The translations under genes were made by a program, and so were the position numbers. From Progne subis subis (Eukaryota; Chordata; Aves; Passeriformes; Hirundinidae): DNA of 64,000 nucleotides. Positions within the stretch are counted from its first letter, which is position 1, and every line of letters starts with the position of its first letter. The notes beneath the pieces are model-generated. The model had not been told where the DNA came from. It made no database searches and saw only the letters and a program-made list of their open reading frames with translations. The DNA lies in NCBI GenBank assembly GCA_022316685.1, contig JAKJHU010000155.1, positions 372,001-436,000 of the forward strand. Direction: 5' to 3'. Of this stretch, positions 27,301 through 38,965 are shown piece after piece.

Positions 27301-27639
27301 AAGCACCTTGGAGGGTTTCTGCAGGGCTATTTACGGTCTTTCTTTGTATGCCCTTTCCCGTCTTCCTGAACACTAGGCTTCCCAGCTCATAATTCTAAGA
27401 AGAAGCTTTATTTCACAGTAGAAAGGGGCCCCAATATGTGGCCTATTATATCCATATCAGCTTGCTTACCCTTTTCAAACAGCTATTGTGTTTTAATAGG
27501 GCCCTGCCTGGTAGGGGGAGTCCTTAATTCCTGCTATGTAAGAACGGTCAGCTTGAGTTACAGCAAGCTGCAGGATGCTGCTCTGATCAAAAGGCCTCTG
27601 TTTTTAAAGATTCCTGCATCCCTACGCCTCCCCATTTGC

Positions 27640-27640
<1 letters not shown>

Positions 27641-27666
<26 letters not shown>
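27641..27666 (+). repeat. poly-T homopolymer tract
   Basis: An uninterrupted run of 26 T in intron 2, with no recognisable mobile element attached. Confidence 0.9.
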
Positions 27667-27671
<5 letters not shown>

Positions 27672-30600
27672 CTGGGCTAATAATTCAACATAGTACAGTG
27701 ATTTTTAGCTTGTGATTTGCAAGCCTTGAGGTGTTAAATTACTGACCTAGCATATGAAAAATTAAAGGAGAGGGACTCTAAAAAAGATAAAGGCTTTCTG
27801 GGTAATAACAAGCAAACACAGCAACTCCTTTAATCCTTTCCTTCTCCAGAATCTGTAAACTGGTCTCAGAGGGTTTGATTTGCTACAAAGCAACATAAGA
27901 AAGCTTGTTCACTGCCTGCTCTGAGCGGTGTCACAGGTGCTGTGCTTCATTTTCTTCATCCCAGTACATGGGATAATCTCTGTACCACCTGTATTAAGTC
28001 TGCCATGAATACAGAGGTTCCTAGCCTGTATCAAGAAGTCTGAAGGGTTTAACATAGTTAAAATTTGTGTCACTCCTTTCCACACCCTTCAGCTGTAGTA
28101 AACCTGAGTGGGTGAGACAGAAAGGATCTCAAAAAATCCAGTCTCTGTGTTTGCAGTATTTTATCACCCAGTCTTGCCAAAATTTTGTAGTGTTAATTAT
28201 TTCCTATCTGCCTGGTTGTTAAAGAAACCCAACTATTTTCCGTTAAAGCCAGTCATCAGGAATAACTTTTAGCATCTGTTTTGTCTTAACACATTTCCGA
28301 GGAAATGCCTAAAAAGCACTGCTAATTTCATTAGAGGAAGATGGTGGTTTCCATGAGGCTGACCTCAGTGTCCCGAGTTCTGAGATCTATGGAATTGAAA
28401 AAGCACTTGAAACAATGGCTTTGAATTGAGGAATACGCATGGTCCTACACTGCCTTCTAAGGGGGATAGCTAAAAGAGTCCAAAGATTCGTCTGAATATT
28501 GCAAATACTGTAGTACCCTTAAACCAAGAGGTGAAGAATAAATTTATCTTAAACTACATTTATACAGCAGTAATTTAATCAGTACAACAGTGATTTTTAT
28601 TTTTTTTAATCTAGTTATGCCTCCAGTTTTAAGTGTTCCCTCTGAGTGTTCCTTCTAGGCAAGGTAAACCTCCCTCTTCTATCTCAGAGCATTGCTTTGG
28701 GCTACGTGCAATTGGTCATTTAGGGATGCTTTGTTGCTGATAAGTTATTTAACAACAGAAATGGCTTGTTTTTTAAAGCCTTTTGTATTTCAGTATTTTC
28801 TGTTGCTGGAGCTAGTTCTTTGTTATCCATTGTAGCATAGTCTCTAATCCTAATACTCCTGGTTATCCCTACTTACTGTGCTTTAGTTCACACAATGGAA
28901 CAGTCTTGGAGCTCTGGGTTCCTTTCAGATGGAGCAAAACTGGAAGATGTGCTCCTTCTGCAAATGAGCATTCAGTCAATGGGACTGGATTAGAATTAGT
29001 CCAAAGCGTGTGTCAAGAAAAAACAAACCCTGGGATGCCCAGGATGTTGACATAATGTTGACATCAAATCCTCTGCACTGTTTTTTTCTACAGATGTTTG
29101 GGTCAGTCTAAACATAGCCTCTGACAGCAACTTTGCATTTGAGACTACCTTATTTTTGCTTGAGACACTCAACTCTGTTTTAATGACCTAGACACTTGTA
29201 TAACTGGCAAGAAAAAGGTGTTGGGGGGTGTGTGTGTGTGTGAATGGTTCATGCTCAAGAAGCCTTCAAAATTTTTTTCTTCATCATGCTCTTGACAGAA
29301 AATGCAAGCAGTAATGGTGTCAAGTAAGGAAAAATGGTCATTGTTCCTTGTTTTCCATTTGGTAGAGGAGGGGTCCTCTGGGCTTGTTCAGCTCTTTGCA
29401 TGGTAACCAAAGGTGGCACCTGCTAGAGGGACAGCGGGGTCCTGGCAAGCCCTTCCATCGTTCTTGAGGATTTGGGACTCTGCATTGTGCATATTTGGCT
29501 TTGCCTGAGTTCAGCAGGCAGAGGCTAACTCCTATAATGAGTTTCAATTGAGATGTTACCATAGCATCCTGGGACTTGTACAATCTATTTAGGAGTCCAA
29601 AGGTTTGAAAAGAGTGCTTGAAAGTTTCTGAACTCTGGCAGGTTGCCGAAATGTAAATACACAAAAGACAAAGCCTTATGAAAGCTGCTCTGTTCAGAGA
29701 AGCAGCACCTGAGTGCTAGAATTCCCAGCACAGCCATTTTTGGGAGCTGGGGCTGTTTTTCCACAGTCTCCTCCCAAACTATTTTTCTTCCCCTCACGTG
29801 TATGTGCCTTCCCACAAGCTTAGTCTGGGTGTACTGCAAGATGCAGCCCTCTCAGCAGTGGTGTTGGAGGAGACTGTTCTGGGGCACGGGAAGGAAAGGA
29901 GTGAGAAAGCATCCTGAAACCCCTACTGTAAGAATTTCTTTAGATATCCCCAGCAAGTGAGAACCTTGCTTTATTCTTCTCTTTCTTCAGGATTTTCTCA
30001 TAAGTGAATGGAAAGAGCTGTTTTGTTAACAGAGTATCCAGTTGCCTAACAATTCTTGTGTGAAATATGAGTGCTCACAGTAAACTAGTATTAACTAATG
30101 AACATTCAATTCAAGTTGTAGTCTTAGTTTCAGCAAGACAAATAAAATCACATCATTAGTAGCTATTGTTACTCTTCTAATTTGCCCACTCTCTTTACTG
30201 GTAATGTAGAGGACTAAGCAATCATTAGGTTCGCAATAGGGGGCCTGGAGACTAGCACAGTTGTTGAAAGCTTTCTTCTGGAAGGAATCTCTTGCAGATG
30301 GCTGCACTTTAAATGCCTACAAGGGGAAAAAGAGAAGTTAACCAGAGAAGTGAAAAACTGCTTTTGCATTCCCAAACCCATTTCTAAATGATTGAGGACA
30401 AAGTAATAACTTGTTGAGGTACCCTGTTTTTTTCCTAAGTCTTTCTTCTTCAAATATGCTGAAAAGCTCTGGCCACTTAACTTTACTAACAATATGAGCT
30501 GTTCAGTGAGAGGAGGACGTAGAGGGAAGACTGAGCAATCCTAAGGGAAGAATCTCAACAGCTGTTCAACTTGCTGAGAATTATTGAGCTTAATGGTTAA

Positions 30601-33014
30601 GTTTGTTCCTTTATTGTTGCTATCTTGCTTAAGCCTTTCCTCTGAGTGCAGCATGTTTCATTTTTGTATTCAAAAGGAATGGGAAAAAACATCTGTTTGT
30701 ATGTTTATAAAAATCAAGGTAAGGTGTTGGTCATATGCCCTACCTACTGCTGGAGTACCTGTAACAATTTTGGGTTGTCATAACTTTTCTTTCTTCCAGA
30801 AATGTTTACCTGTAACACTGCCACACCAATGGTAACTTCATCTCTGGGCAGCTGTTAAAAAAGAGGTGGCTATTATATATGGCCACTTCCCATGATACAG
30901 GAATTTCAACATATATAGTTTATTCAATATATATAGTGTTCCTGTCCATTATAGTAATCTTGACCCTGTCTGAGAATGGATTTATAATTGGGCTGTTTGC
31001 TGGATAGCTCCATCATGGGCTTGTTCCTTTGAGCTGAACTTTTACTACTTATAAAAAGGAATTTATTATAAAGTAGAGTGTCTAAAATGCGGCATCTTAA
31101 CTGGGATAAAATTCTGACTCCCAGGCTTGCAATCTTGACCTTTTGGGGAAAAATCCTTCCATTGTATAGCTAAGCAAAATCCTCCTTTACTCAACTAGCT
31201 GGCGGCACTTGGCTGTCAGCACATCCAGGTGTGCTGATGTTCCAGCATATCCACCCACTCTTTTAACTGAGCAAGCAACAAATGATATCATACACTTCTG
31301 CCTGGTAGGTTTAGAGCCATTCCATGCTGAAAATGCAAGTGACTAGAGTTTTTGCTTATTAGAAATAAGGAGTAATATAGTAGGGCTCTCTGATGTGAAT
31401 TAATAGTATGTTAGCTTCATGTCTGGACCTTTCCATTACAGTTGTGCCAGGATCTGCTTCCAAAATGTGCATGTTCTGTAGATGTTCTGAGCAACATAAT
31501 TTGGTGCATTTAACTGTATCGTTGTGCCTTAGTTTTCTTTCTCTTCCAAAATGTCTCCCATATGTGTGTTATCTTTCTGAAAGCTGCCTTCTTCTATTAC
31601 ACCAAGTTTCTTCTTTTTCATCTGCATCCTTCTTTTCTCCATCAGTCTGTCAAATCATCAGCAAAGCAATGCAAATCAGAAATGTAAAAAGTCGTACAGG
31701 CTGTGGTTTGGGATGAGAAAATCTGAAATTCCATTTCCAGCTTTGTCCCAGGTCTCTTGTGGGACTTTTTGCAAGTTACTTTACCTCACTCTGAACTTGT
31801 TCACTCTAAGGCAGTGAGCGACAGCACTTTGTAATGAATACTCTTTACTCACAATGGTAGGCATGTAATTTTGGCATATTTTGATCCAGCACATGATTTA
31901 TTTATTTACTTTAATCTCTTGGGACAATGCTTGTGCTTTACTTTGCATGAATAAGGTTTCATAAATATGAAATACTGTATTTGTCCATGATATTTACAGA
32001 AAGAATATTCCTGATTCCAGGATTCAAGTTTCATGAGTGTTTCTTAATCATAAGGTTATTGTATTCATTTTATTTGAGTTACCTTTCCTTCTGGGTAGGG
32101 GGGCTAGAAACTGTGTTCTGTACTACCTTTCAACACATGACAGCAGATTCTGTTTGCTTGCACGTGTTTGAAAACCAGGACCTTAAAAACGAGAAATTGT
32201 GGTTCCTTTTGTGAAAATTAAATGGCTTTTCTCCACACACACACAGACACACTCCCCCCACACACATCCACACCCAGTTGTTACATGACTTTTAAATTTG
32301 CTCAACTCTGTTTGGTATAATACTCTTTCAAATGTGAGACCCTTTTCTGTACTATGAAGGATAAACTGATTTCAAGTCTTTATATTTAAAGAGGTGATTT
32401 AAAATTGCAAACTGAGAGGGTTCACACTGACCGCCAGATTTTGTCTGTTGTGGAGGTGCTACCTACAGAGAGGATCTGCTGTGATGAAAGTAAACTTGGA
32501 TCTTTTCATTAATTCTCTCCTGTGAGGGAGAGCTAAGCTGCTGTCCCAAGTGAATGTTTTAATGATCTCTCTGGAGTGTTTCAAAGCTTTGTCCCACTTG
32601 CATGATGCCGAGCGAAATGCACAAAATCTATCTTTGAGGCAACCCTGTCATTATACCTTTTGGTATATAATGTTTGTATTTGCATTTCTTTTGTTCTTGT
32701 ATGCTGAGCTTACCATGCCCAAAGGAGAACTTCTTGCACTTCAGAGAAACCTTTGTAAGACAAATGTTTGCTGTAGGAAGTTAGCCTAAAGTGCTTACAA
32801 CTCATACTATCGAAATTTATACAAAAATACAAAGACATGAGCGATGAATTGAAGATCCATCATAATGACCAGCTACTCTTTTCAAAATGCATTAGTGCAA
32901 ATTTTGTTTAGTGATGTGTCAATCAGCTTTTCGTCACAACTGCAGTAAATTTTATACATCCAATAGTCAATTTTCAGTAACCTAGGAATGATATCTTGAG
33001 GCTTCTCTTAAAGA

Positions 33015-33119
<105 letters not shown>

Positions 33120-33503
33120 TGGCTTTAAAGAAAACTGTAATGAAAATAGCAGTGAAGTTCAGATGGTACTAAAAGAAAGGGCATCTTCTGGTCAAATAAA
33201 CAGTTACTCTTGGCGAGCCATTTTCCAGTGGATTGTTTTCAAATAAGTGGGTCTTGGACACTCCTTGCTGGGATTCTTTAGAATGAATTTTACTTTCACA
33301 AACCTCTAATTCCTATAATTAAATTTCAATGTGTGGTTTTTGAAAATAGTCTTCTCTCTAGAGAACAGACGCGTATAAACTTTGGAGATTTGGTTTCACA
33401 GAATGTAATGGCCAGTGGTTTTCTTGCTGCTGTTCTAGTTGTTCCCAGAACATTCATGTTGGTTCAGCTTTCTAACATTCTTGTTTTGACTTTATGTCCA
33501 CAG

Positions 33504-33634
33504 CTTTAACAGCGTGCGGCAAGGAACACACATTTTGTTCCGTGAGTTCAGCTTTGTTCAAGCCACCCCTCATAACAGGGCGTCTTTCCTTCGGACCTTC
33601 TGGAGGTGTTTCCGAACTGTGGGGAAAAACGGAG
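33504..33634 (+). CDS. CSTPP1: CSTPP1 exon 3 (residues 51-93 plus one base), GC donor
   Basis: The exon is 131 nt, entering in phase 2 and leaving in phase 1. It encodes FNSVRQGTHILFREFSFVQA, then TPHNRASFLRTFWRCFRTVG and KNG, with the first base of the following Asp codon. From memory, human has FNSVCQGTHI, HNRVSFLRAF and then KNGDLLTMKEY, so identity and frame are clear. The exon end that preserves the human frame is GGAG|GCAAGT, a GC-AG intron with otherwise perfect donor bases. A GT donor five bases downstream would add GGC AAG codons before the boundary and is less likely. Reading through the donor would add 15 codons and then a TGA. Confidence 0.95.
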
Positions 33635-35679
33635 GCAAGTATCCCAGCATCTGCTGCTGTCCTGTTACCTTGACATGAAAATCGTTAGCCAGGCTATTAA
33701 TGCACTACAAATACTGACCCTTCACATTGTGTTCTAACATTCTAACATTATTAATGGGGAGACAACATCACATTTCCCTGTGGAATGGTTAAAATGGCTC
33801 CCAGAGTACAGCAGTGCAGAAGCATCTTGTTGCCAGCACTACTTCTGTTACAGAAAGTGTGTCAAGCAACAATAGATCAGAGGGAGGACATTGTGGGCCT
33901 GTGCATTCAGATGGATAGGAAAAGAAATGTGCTGGAGGTTGGTGGCTGGGACCCAGAGAAGGTTAGAATATCAGGTGTGGAGTCTGAGGGAAGGGGGTGC
34001 TGAGATTCCCAGCCAGTTGGGCTCCTGGGTGTTTCATTAGGAGCCCGCAGGAGGTTGGGTTCATAGCGGTGTGGGGTGGTTAACGCTGCCACATGAGCTG
34101 TGCCTGAATAGTCCTGCCAGAGCTCCAAGATGATGCTGCAGAATCCTGATGGCTGTGGAAGAGGGACCACTGACAACTGTGTGACCTCTTCCCCAGCCCT
34201 ACCCACAAGGAAAAAGCTCCAGTGCCAAAATAAATACTCGGCACTGTGCTATCATGTCTAGCTATTCTTACACTGCACTTGGTATATTAGGTATTACAGA
34301 ACTGGCCAGAGTTCAAAATAAACTCCTGTAACTACATGCAACTAAAATTATGTTTTGTTTTACTTTTTAATTTAGTATTTTAAGTAAATACACTGAAAAT
34401 TGCTGTACAAATATGAATGATGGTGGGGTTCTTTTTACTATAAGCCTCATTTTTTTCAAGCTATTCAGCCTCATTTCTTCTTGCAGGAAAGACTAGAACC
34501 ATCTCTTAAATATAGATAAAACCTTGCCTTCTGGCTAAGCTTTGCAACACTTCTGCTTTAGATGAACCGAGTTTGGCAGACTGTGAATAAAGACTTTTTT
34601 GACATATGCCATCTAGATCTTTGGCAATTAGGCAATCATAATTAAACATGACAAAATCTGTAGTAAGCTACTGATGTAACTGACTATGCTATCTGTGACA
34701 CCTTCTTCCCAGTGAGAGGTACTTTGTTATGTTATAAATAATTTACTTTAGTTCAGGAAAAATACTTTAAAGATTTCAGGTAAATTTTATTATACTAATT
34801 TAACAGTATGCAGTAAGGACTTATCTGATTTGAGATCAGGTGATAATCAGGAAAAATAAAATGTAGACTCCTAGAACATATTTCTTTGCGGGAGTTAGAG
34901 ATGATAGTGAAGAAGTCATCCACCAGAACTGCAGCTGTTAGTGGTAAACCGTACTGAAAAATTGAGAAGAAGCTTTATGATGCCAAGTATCCATTGCAGT
35001 GCTTTCAGTGCAAGTTTTCACCATGCTTCATTTATCCAGTACCAACTTCAGCCAGATGAAGAACACCTGGATTTGTAGGAAAGAACGGAAAAGTTTTAGC
35101 TTCGTAATATCTCCTTTCTCTTTAACTTATAGTAGTTTTATGTGAGTATGGAAAATGTTGTGGATGAAAGTATATTCACCAAGGTACTCTGAAGAGAAAG
35201 GGTAATAAGCACAGGAACAAATGCTCAGGTGGATGTTGCTAAGCTCTGGTTGTGGCCTAAAAGGATTCAGTGTATTTTTTTTTAACTTTGAAGTCCAGTA
35301 GCTTCACTTTTTAGTCTGAGTAAATGTTACATTTAACTCTATATTTATACATCTACATACATTTTCTTTTTACACTAACTAGAGACAGAAATGCATCACT
35401 TTAGATAAATTACTGTAAATATTTTCATCCACTTAGTCCAATTTCTCTGATTCTCTTGCCATAATTATGGACTAGAACCTTGATATTTTTCATTTCAGTT
35501 TTATTTGCTGTGGAATTTTTTTTTTCTCTACCTATGTGTAGGGGAACATACAACATTTATGGCCACCTAAGAATTAAACTCATTTACTGAGAAGCTGAAC
35601 CTGTGTGATGTGGTGGGCGAAATATGGTCATTACCCCACTCAGGCGTAGACTAGACCTAGTTTGTTTTTTCTTCTTGGC

Positions 35680-36328
35680 TGTGTTTGCATGGGAAACCTG
35701 TGCTGGAGCAGACTCCTGGAAGGACCTGTGGACCTGAGGAGGCAGGAGCCCATGCTGGAGAAGCTTGGTTGGCAGGACTTGTGGCTCCATGAGGGACTCA
35801 AGCTGGTGCAGTGCATTCCTGAAGGGCTGTACCCCATGGAAGGGACCTACTCTGGGTAATTTATGATGAGCTGCACCCCTTGAGAGGGTATTGTGCTGCA
35901 GAAGTTTGTGGAGAAGTGTCTCCCATGGGTGGAATGCGAATATTGGAGCTGGGGAAGAGAACAAGGAGATAGAAATGGCCGGGACAATGTGTGATAAGCT
36001 TCCTGGTCTCCCTGTGTCACTTGTGGGTGGGGAGGTGGTAAAGAAATCAAGAGTGAGGTTGAGCACAGAAAGAAGGCAAGGCTGAGTGGAAGGTTTAAGA
36101 TTTGCTTGTATTTCTTACTATCCTACTCTGATTTCATTGGTAATAAATTAATTTTCATTTCCCCAAGTCAAGCCTGTTTTGCCTGTGATAATAACTGGTG
36201 AGTGATCTGTCCCTGTTCTACTCTTGCCCTGTGAGCATTTCATTATATTTTCTCTTGATTGTCCCGTTGAGGCGGGAGAGTGACACTTTGGTGGGCACCT
36301 GGTGTCCAGCCAGGGTCAAACCACTGCA
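35680..36328 (+). mobile_element. avian endogenous retrovirus LTR, 5' truncated
   Basis: The segment matches a common avian ERVL-type LTR. Internal units resembling 'gctggagcag' and 'ccatggaagggacctac' recur. They are followed by a 'ggtaataaattaattttcat' block with a polyadenylation-type AATAAA, then 'gtcaagcctgttttgcctgt', and a 3' end 'ggtgtccagccagggtcaaa' finishing in CCACTGCA. The 5' end of the family is missing or rearranged and I see no matching 5-bp duplication, so the left edge is approximate. No gag, pol or env remnant adjoins it. The 160-codon minus-strand frame at 35584-36066 lies within it and is not a gene. Confidence 0.78.
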
Positions 36329-37950
36329 AGGATTGGTAGGTAAGTTAATGGAATCCTGGTAAGAAATTCTGCTTATGGTTATATACTGTGCAACAGAATA
36401 TGGAACAACCAACCTGCTGTTTCTGAAATTAGTAGCAATATGGCTTGGGCTAACATAGGAATATTGCTTTGGAGACCTGAACTAGAATTTCTGCATTTGA
36501 TGCCCTATGTCAGGTAATGGAGTGTTATTCGTCAAATGTCCGCTTTATGTCAATGGAATTTCTGTGAGCAGAAACCCTTTGTTTTCTACAGCACAATTCT
36601 GATCTGCTCCAGTTTTCTCTCTGGGTTTGTTTCTGGGCAGGGATTGCTCCATTCTTTGTCATTGATTTATATCTGTGAAGAACTATGAAGGCACTTTTGT
36701 CTTTCTTTGTCAAAAGTATTACATTCACTAACTTCCTATCCTCTAGGATGTTCTTAATTTTATTTATTCCTTTGTCATAGAAATGTTTGCAGCTGTTTCC
36801 CCCTCTCTCATTTACTTTTAATTTCATTCCAGATTTGAATTTCATGTTTTAGGAGCGAGTGGTGGCTTTTCTTAATTTTCTCCATCTGTTGAGGGTATCC
36901 CTGATAAATGATATAAATGCCAACCCTATGAGGATATAAGTCCACCTAATAAATAACTTACATCAAAGTTTGTACCCTGGTTGGAGGGGAAGCAAGGGAG
37001 AATATTAAAGATGTAAGATGATGCAATCTCCAAGCTTATGCAAACTCTCAAAGCCCCAGACAAACAAAACCCCCATCTTTTCACATCTGAGTGTGTAATT
37101 GGGATTTTAGAAAAGTAGACAAAAACTCACAGATAAGTGACTGCTTAATCTGGCTGCTAACTATTCCTCCTTGATGCAGGGAAATGTACTGCTTTATCTG
37201 TCAGTCTTGACCATGCCTTGACTTGGAATGTGCATGTCATTCACCCAAGCAGATGCATCCAGCCACGAGTTCTCAAATGGCCAATAACAGAGAAATCTGC
37301 CTGAACACAAACCGTGCTTAAATGTAACAATCTGTGTGTGTGCAGAACCATGTATGCAGTAACTGAAATGCACTAACATTACTGTTTCTCTTGGGAAATT
37401 CCTGTGTTACTTTTCTACTTAATTCCTTATCCTTTTGAATTACTGGGAAATAGCTCTTCTTGGAGAAATATAGCGGATTTTATGTTATTTTTCTGTGATG
37501 TTAGTTCTGTTGCTTGATGGGTTCTGGTTACAATGACCTTTTTAAGTCCTTTTATCTGGAGACTAGATTTATTTTTTCTTTTGTCTCTGAATAGCCAGGG
37601 AAAATTACTAGCTTCAATAAATGTGATGGTAACACCAAAAAGTAAAGTTTGTTGTTTGGGGGTGGGGGTGTTTGTTTGTTTATTTTTTCTTAAGAGGATT
37701 TCTTTTCGGTGCTATGCTGGATCCATTTTACAGGATTTTCCAGTGGTTTTTAAAAGCTTAGTAAGATGCAGAGTTCTCTTTTCAAGCATGCATAAGCATA
37801 TCTGGGATTCCATGCACTGGGAATGTGATACCAGGACTAGAAGGAAACAGATGAATGTGATCCAGTGTCAAGAAACTCAGGTTTCTTGGTGGGAAAAAAA
37901 ACCCAAAAAACCAAACCCAAAAAAATCAACCTCACAGAATTTCTTATAAT

Positions 37951-38965
37951 AGAGTCATAGAATATGCTGAGTTGGAAGAGACCCATCATGATCACTGAAT
38001 CCAGTTCCTGGCCCTGCACAGGACCACCCCACGGATCACACCATGTGCCTGAGAGCGTTTTTCAGATGCTTCTTGACCTCTGACTGGTGCTCTGACCACT
38101 TCCCTGGGAGCCTGTTCCAGTGCCCAATCACCCTCTGGGTGTAGAAGCCTTTTCCTAATATCCAGCCCAAACCTCCCCTGATGCAGCTTCATGTCTTCCT
38201 CATGTCTTCAAGTCTTGCCCCTGGTCACGAGAGAGAAGAGATCAGGGCCTGTGCCTCTACTTCCCCTTGTGAAGATGCTGAAGACCTCAGTCTCTTCTCC
38301 AGGCTGAACAGAGCAAGCGACCTCAGCCAATCCTCATACAGCTTCCCCTTCAGACTCTTCACCATCGTTGTAGCCCTCCTCTGAACAATCTATAATAGTT
38401 TCATGTCTTTCTTATATTGTGGCACCCCAAACTGCCCCCAGCACTGCAGGTGAGGCCATCCCCATGCAGAGCAGAGCAGGACAGTCCCCTCCCTTGCCCA
38501 GCTGTGGTGCTGGGCCTGATGCACCCCTGGACATGCTTGGCCCTCCTGGCTGCCAGGGCACTTTCTGTCAACCAGGACCCCCATGTACCTTTCCTGTGGC
38601 ACTGCTCTCCAGCCTCTTGTTCCCCAGTCTGTCCACACATCCAGGGTTGTCCCATCCTAGGTGAAGAATCTGGCACCTGCCCTTGTTAAACTTCATATGG
38701 TTGAAGAATAACCAGATCTCTGATTTGTCAAGGTCTCTCTGCAGGGCCTTTCTGCCCTTGAGAAAGTCAATAGCTCTGCCCAGTTTAGTGTCAGTGACAA
38801 GCTTACTTAGTATTCCTTTGAGTCCCACAATCCAGGTCATTTATGAAGACGTTGACAACTGGGCCTAAGATGGAGCCCTGCAGAATCCCGCTAGTGCAAG
38901 GTCACCAATCTGTTGCCCCATTCACTGCAACCCTTTGTGCCCTCCTTTTAACTTGTACCAATGGT
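37951..38965 (-). mobile_element. CR1 retroposon, about 1 kb, antisense
   Basis: This is the longest mobile element in the window. The left edge carries the CR1 3' terminus in antisense ('agagtcatagaatatgctga'). The right part, read on the minus strand, encodes the C-terminal region after the reverse-transcriptase catalytic core, with DTKLGRAIDFLKGRKALQRD and HMKFNKGRCQILHLGWDN visible in the frame 38568-38840. Stops and frame breaks show it is not functional. Open frames on both strands at 38389-38868 are by-products of it. It is 5' truncated and the right edge is approximate. Confidence 0.92.

Noticed and set aside
35584..36066. 160-codon minus-strand frame, the longest after the CpG island
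   Set aside because: It lies within the LTR in antisense and does not resemble any retroviral protein.
38389..38868. Overlapping open frames on both strands
   Set aside because: All fall within the antisense CR1 copy; only the minus-strand frame has CR1 protein similarity and it is a broken fragment.
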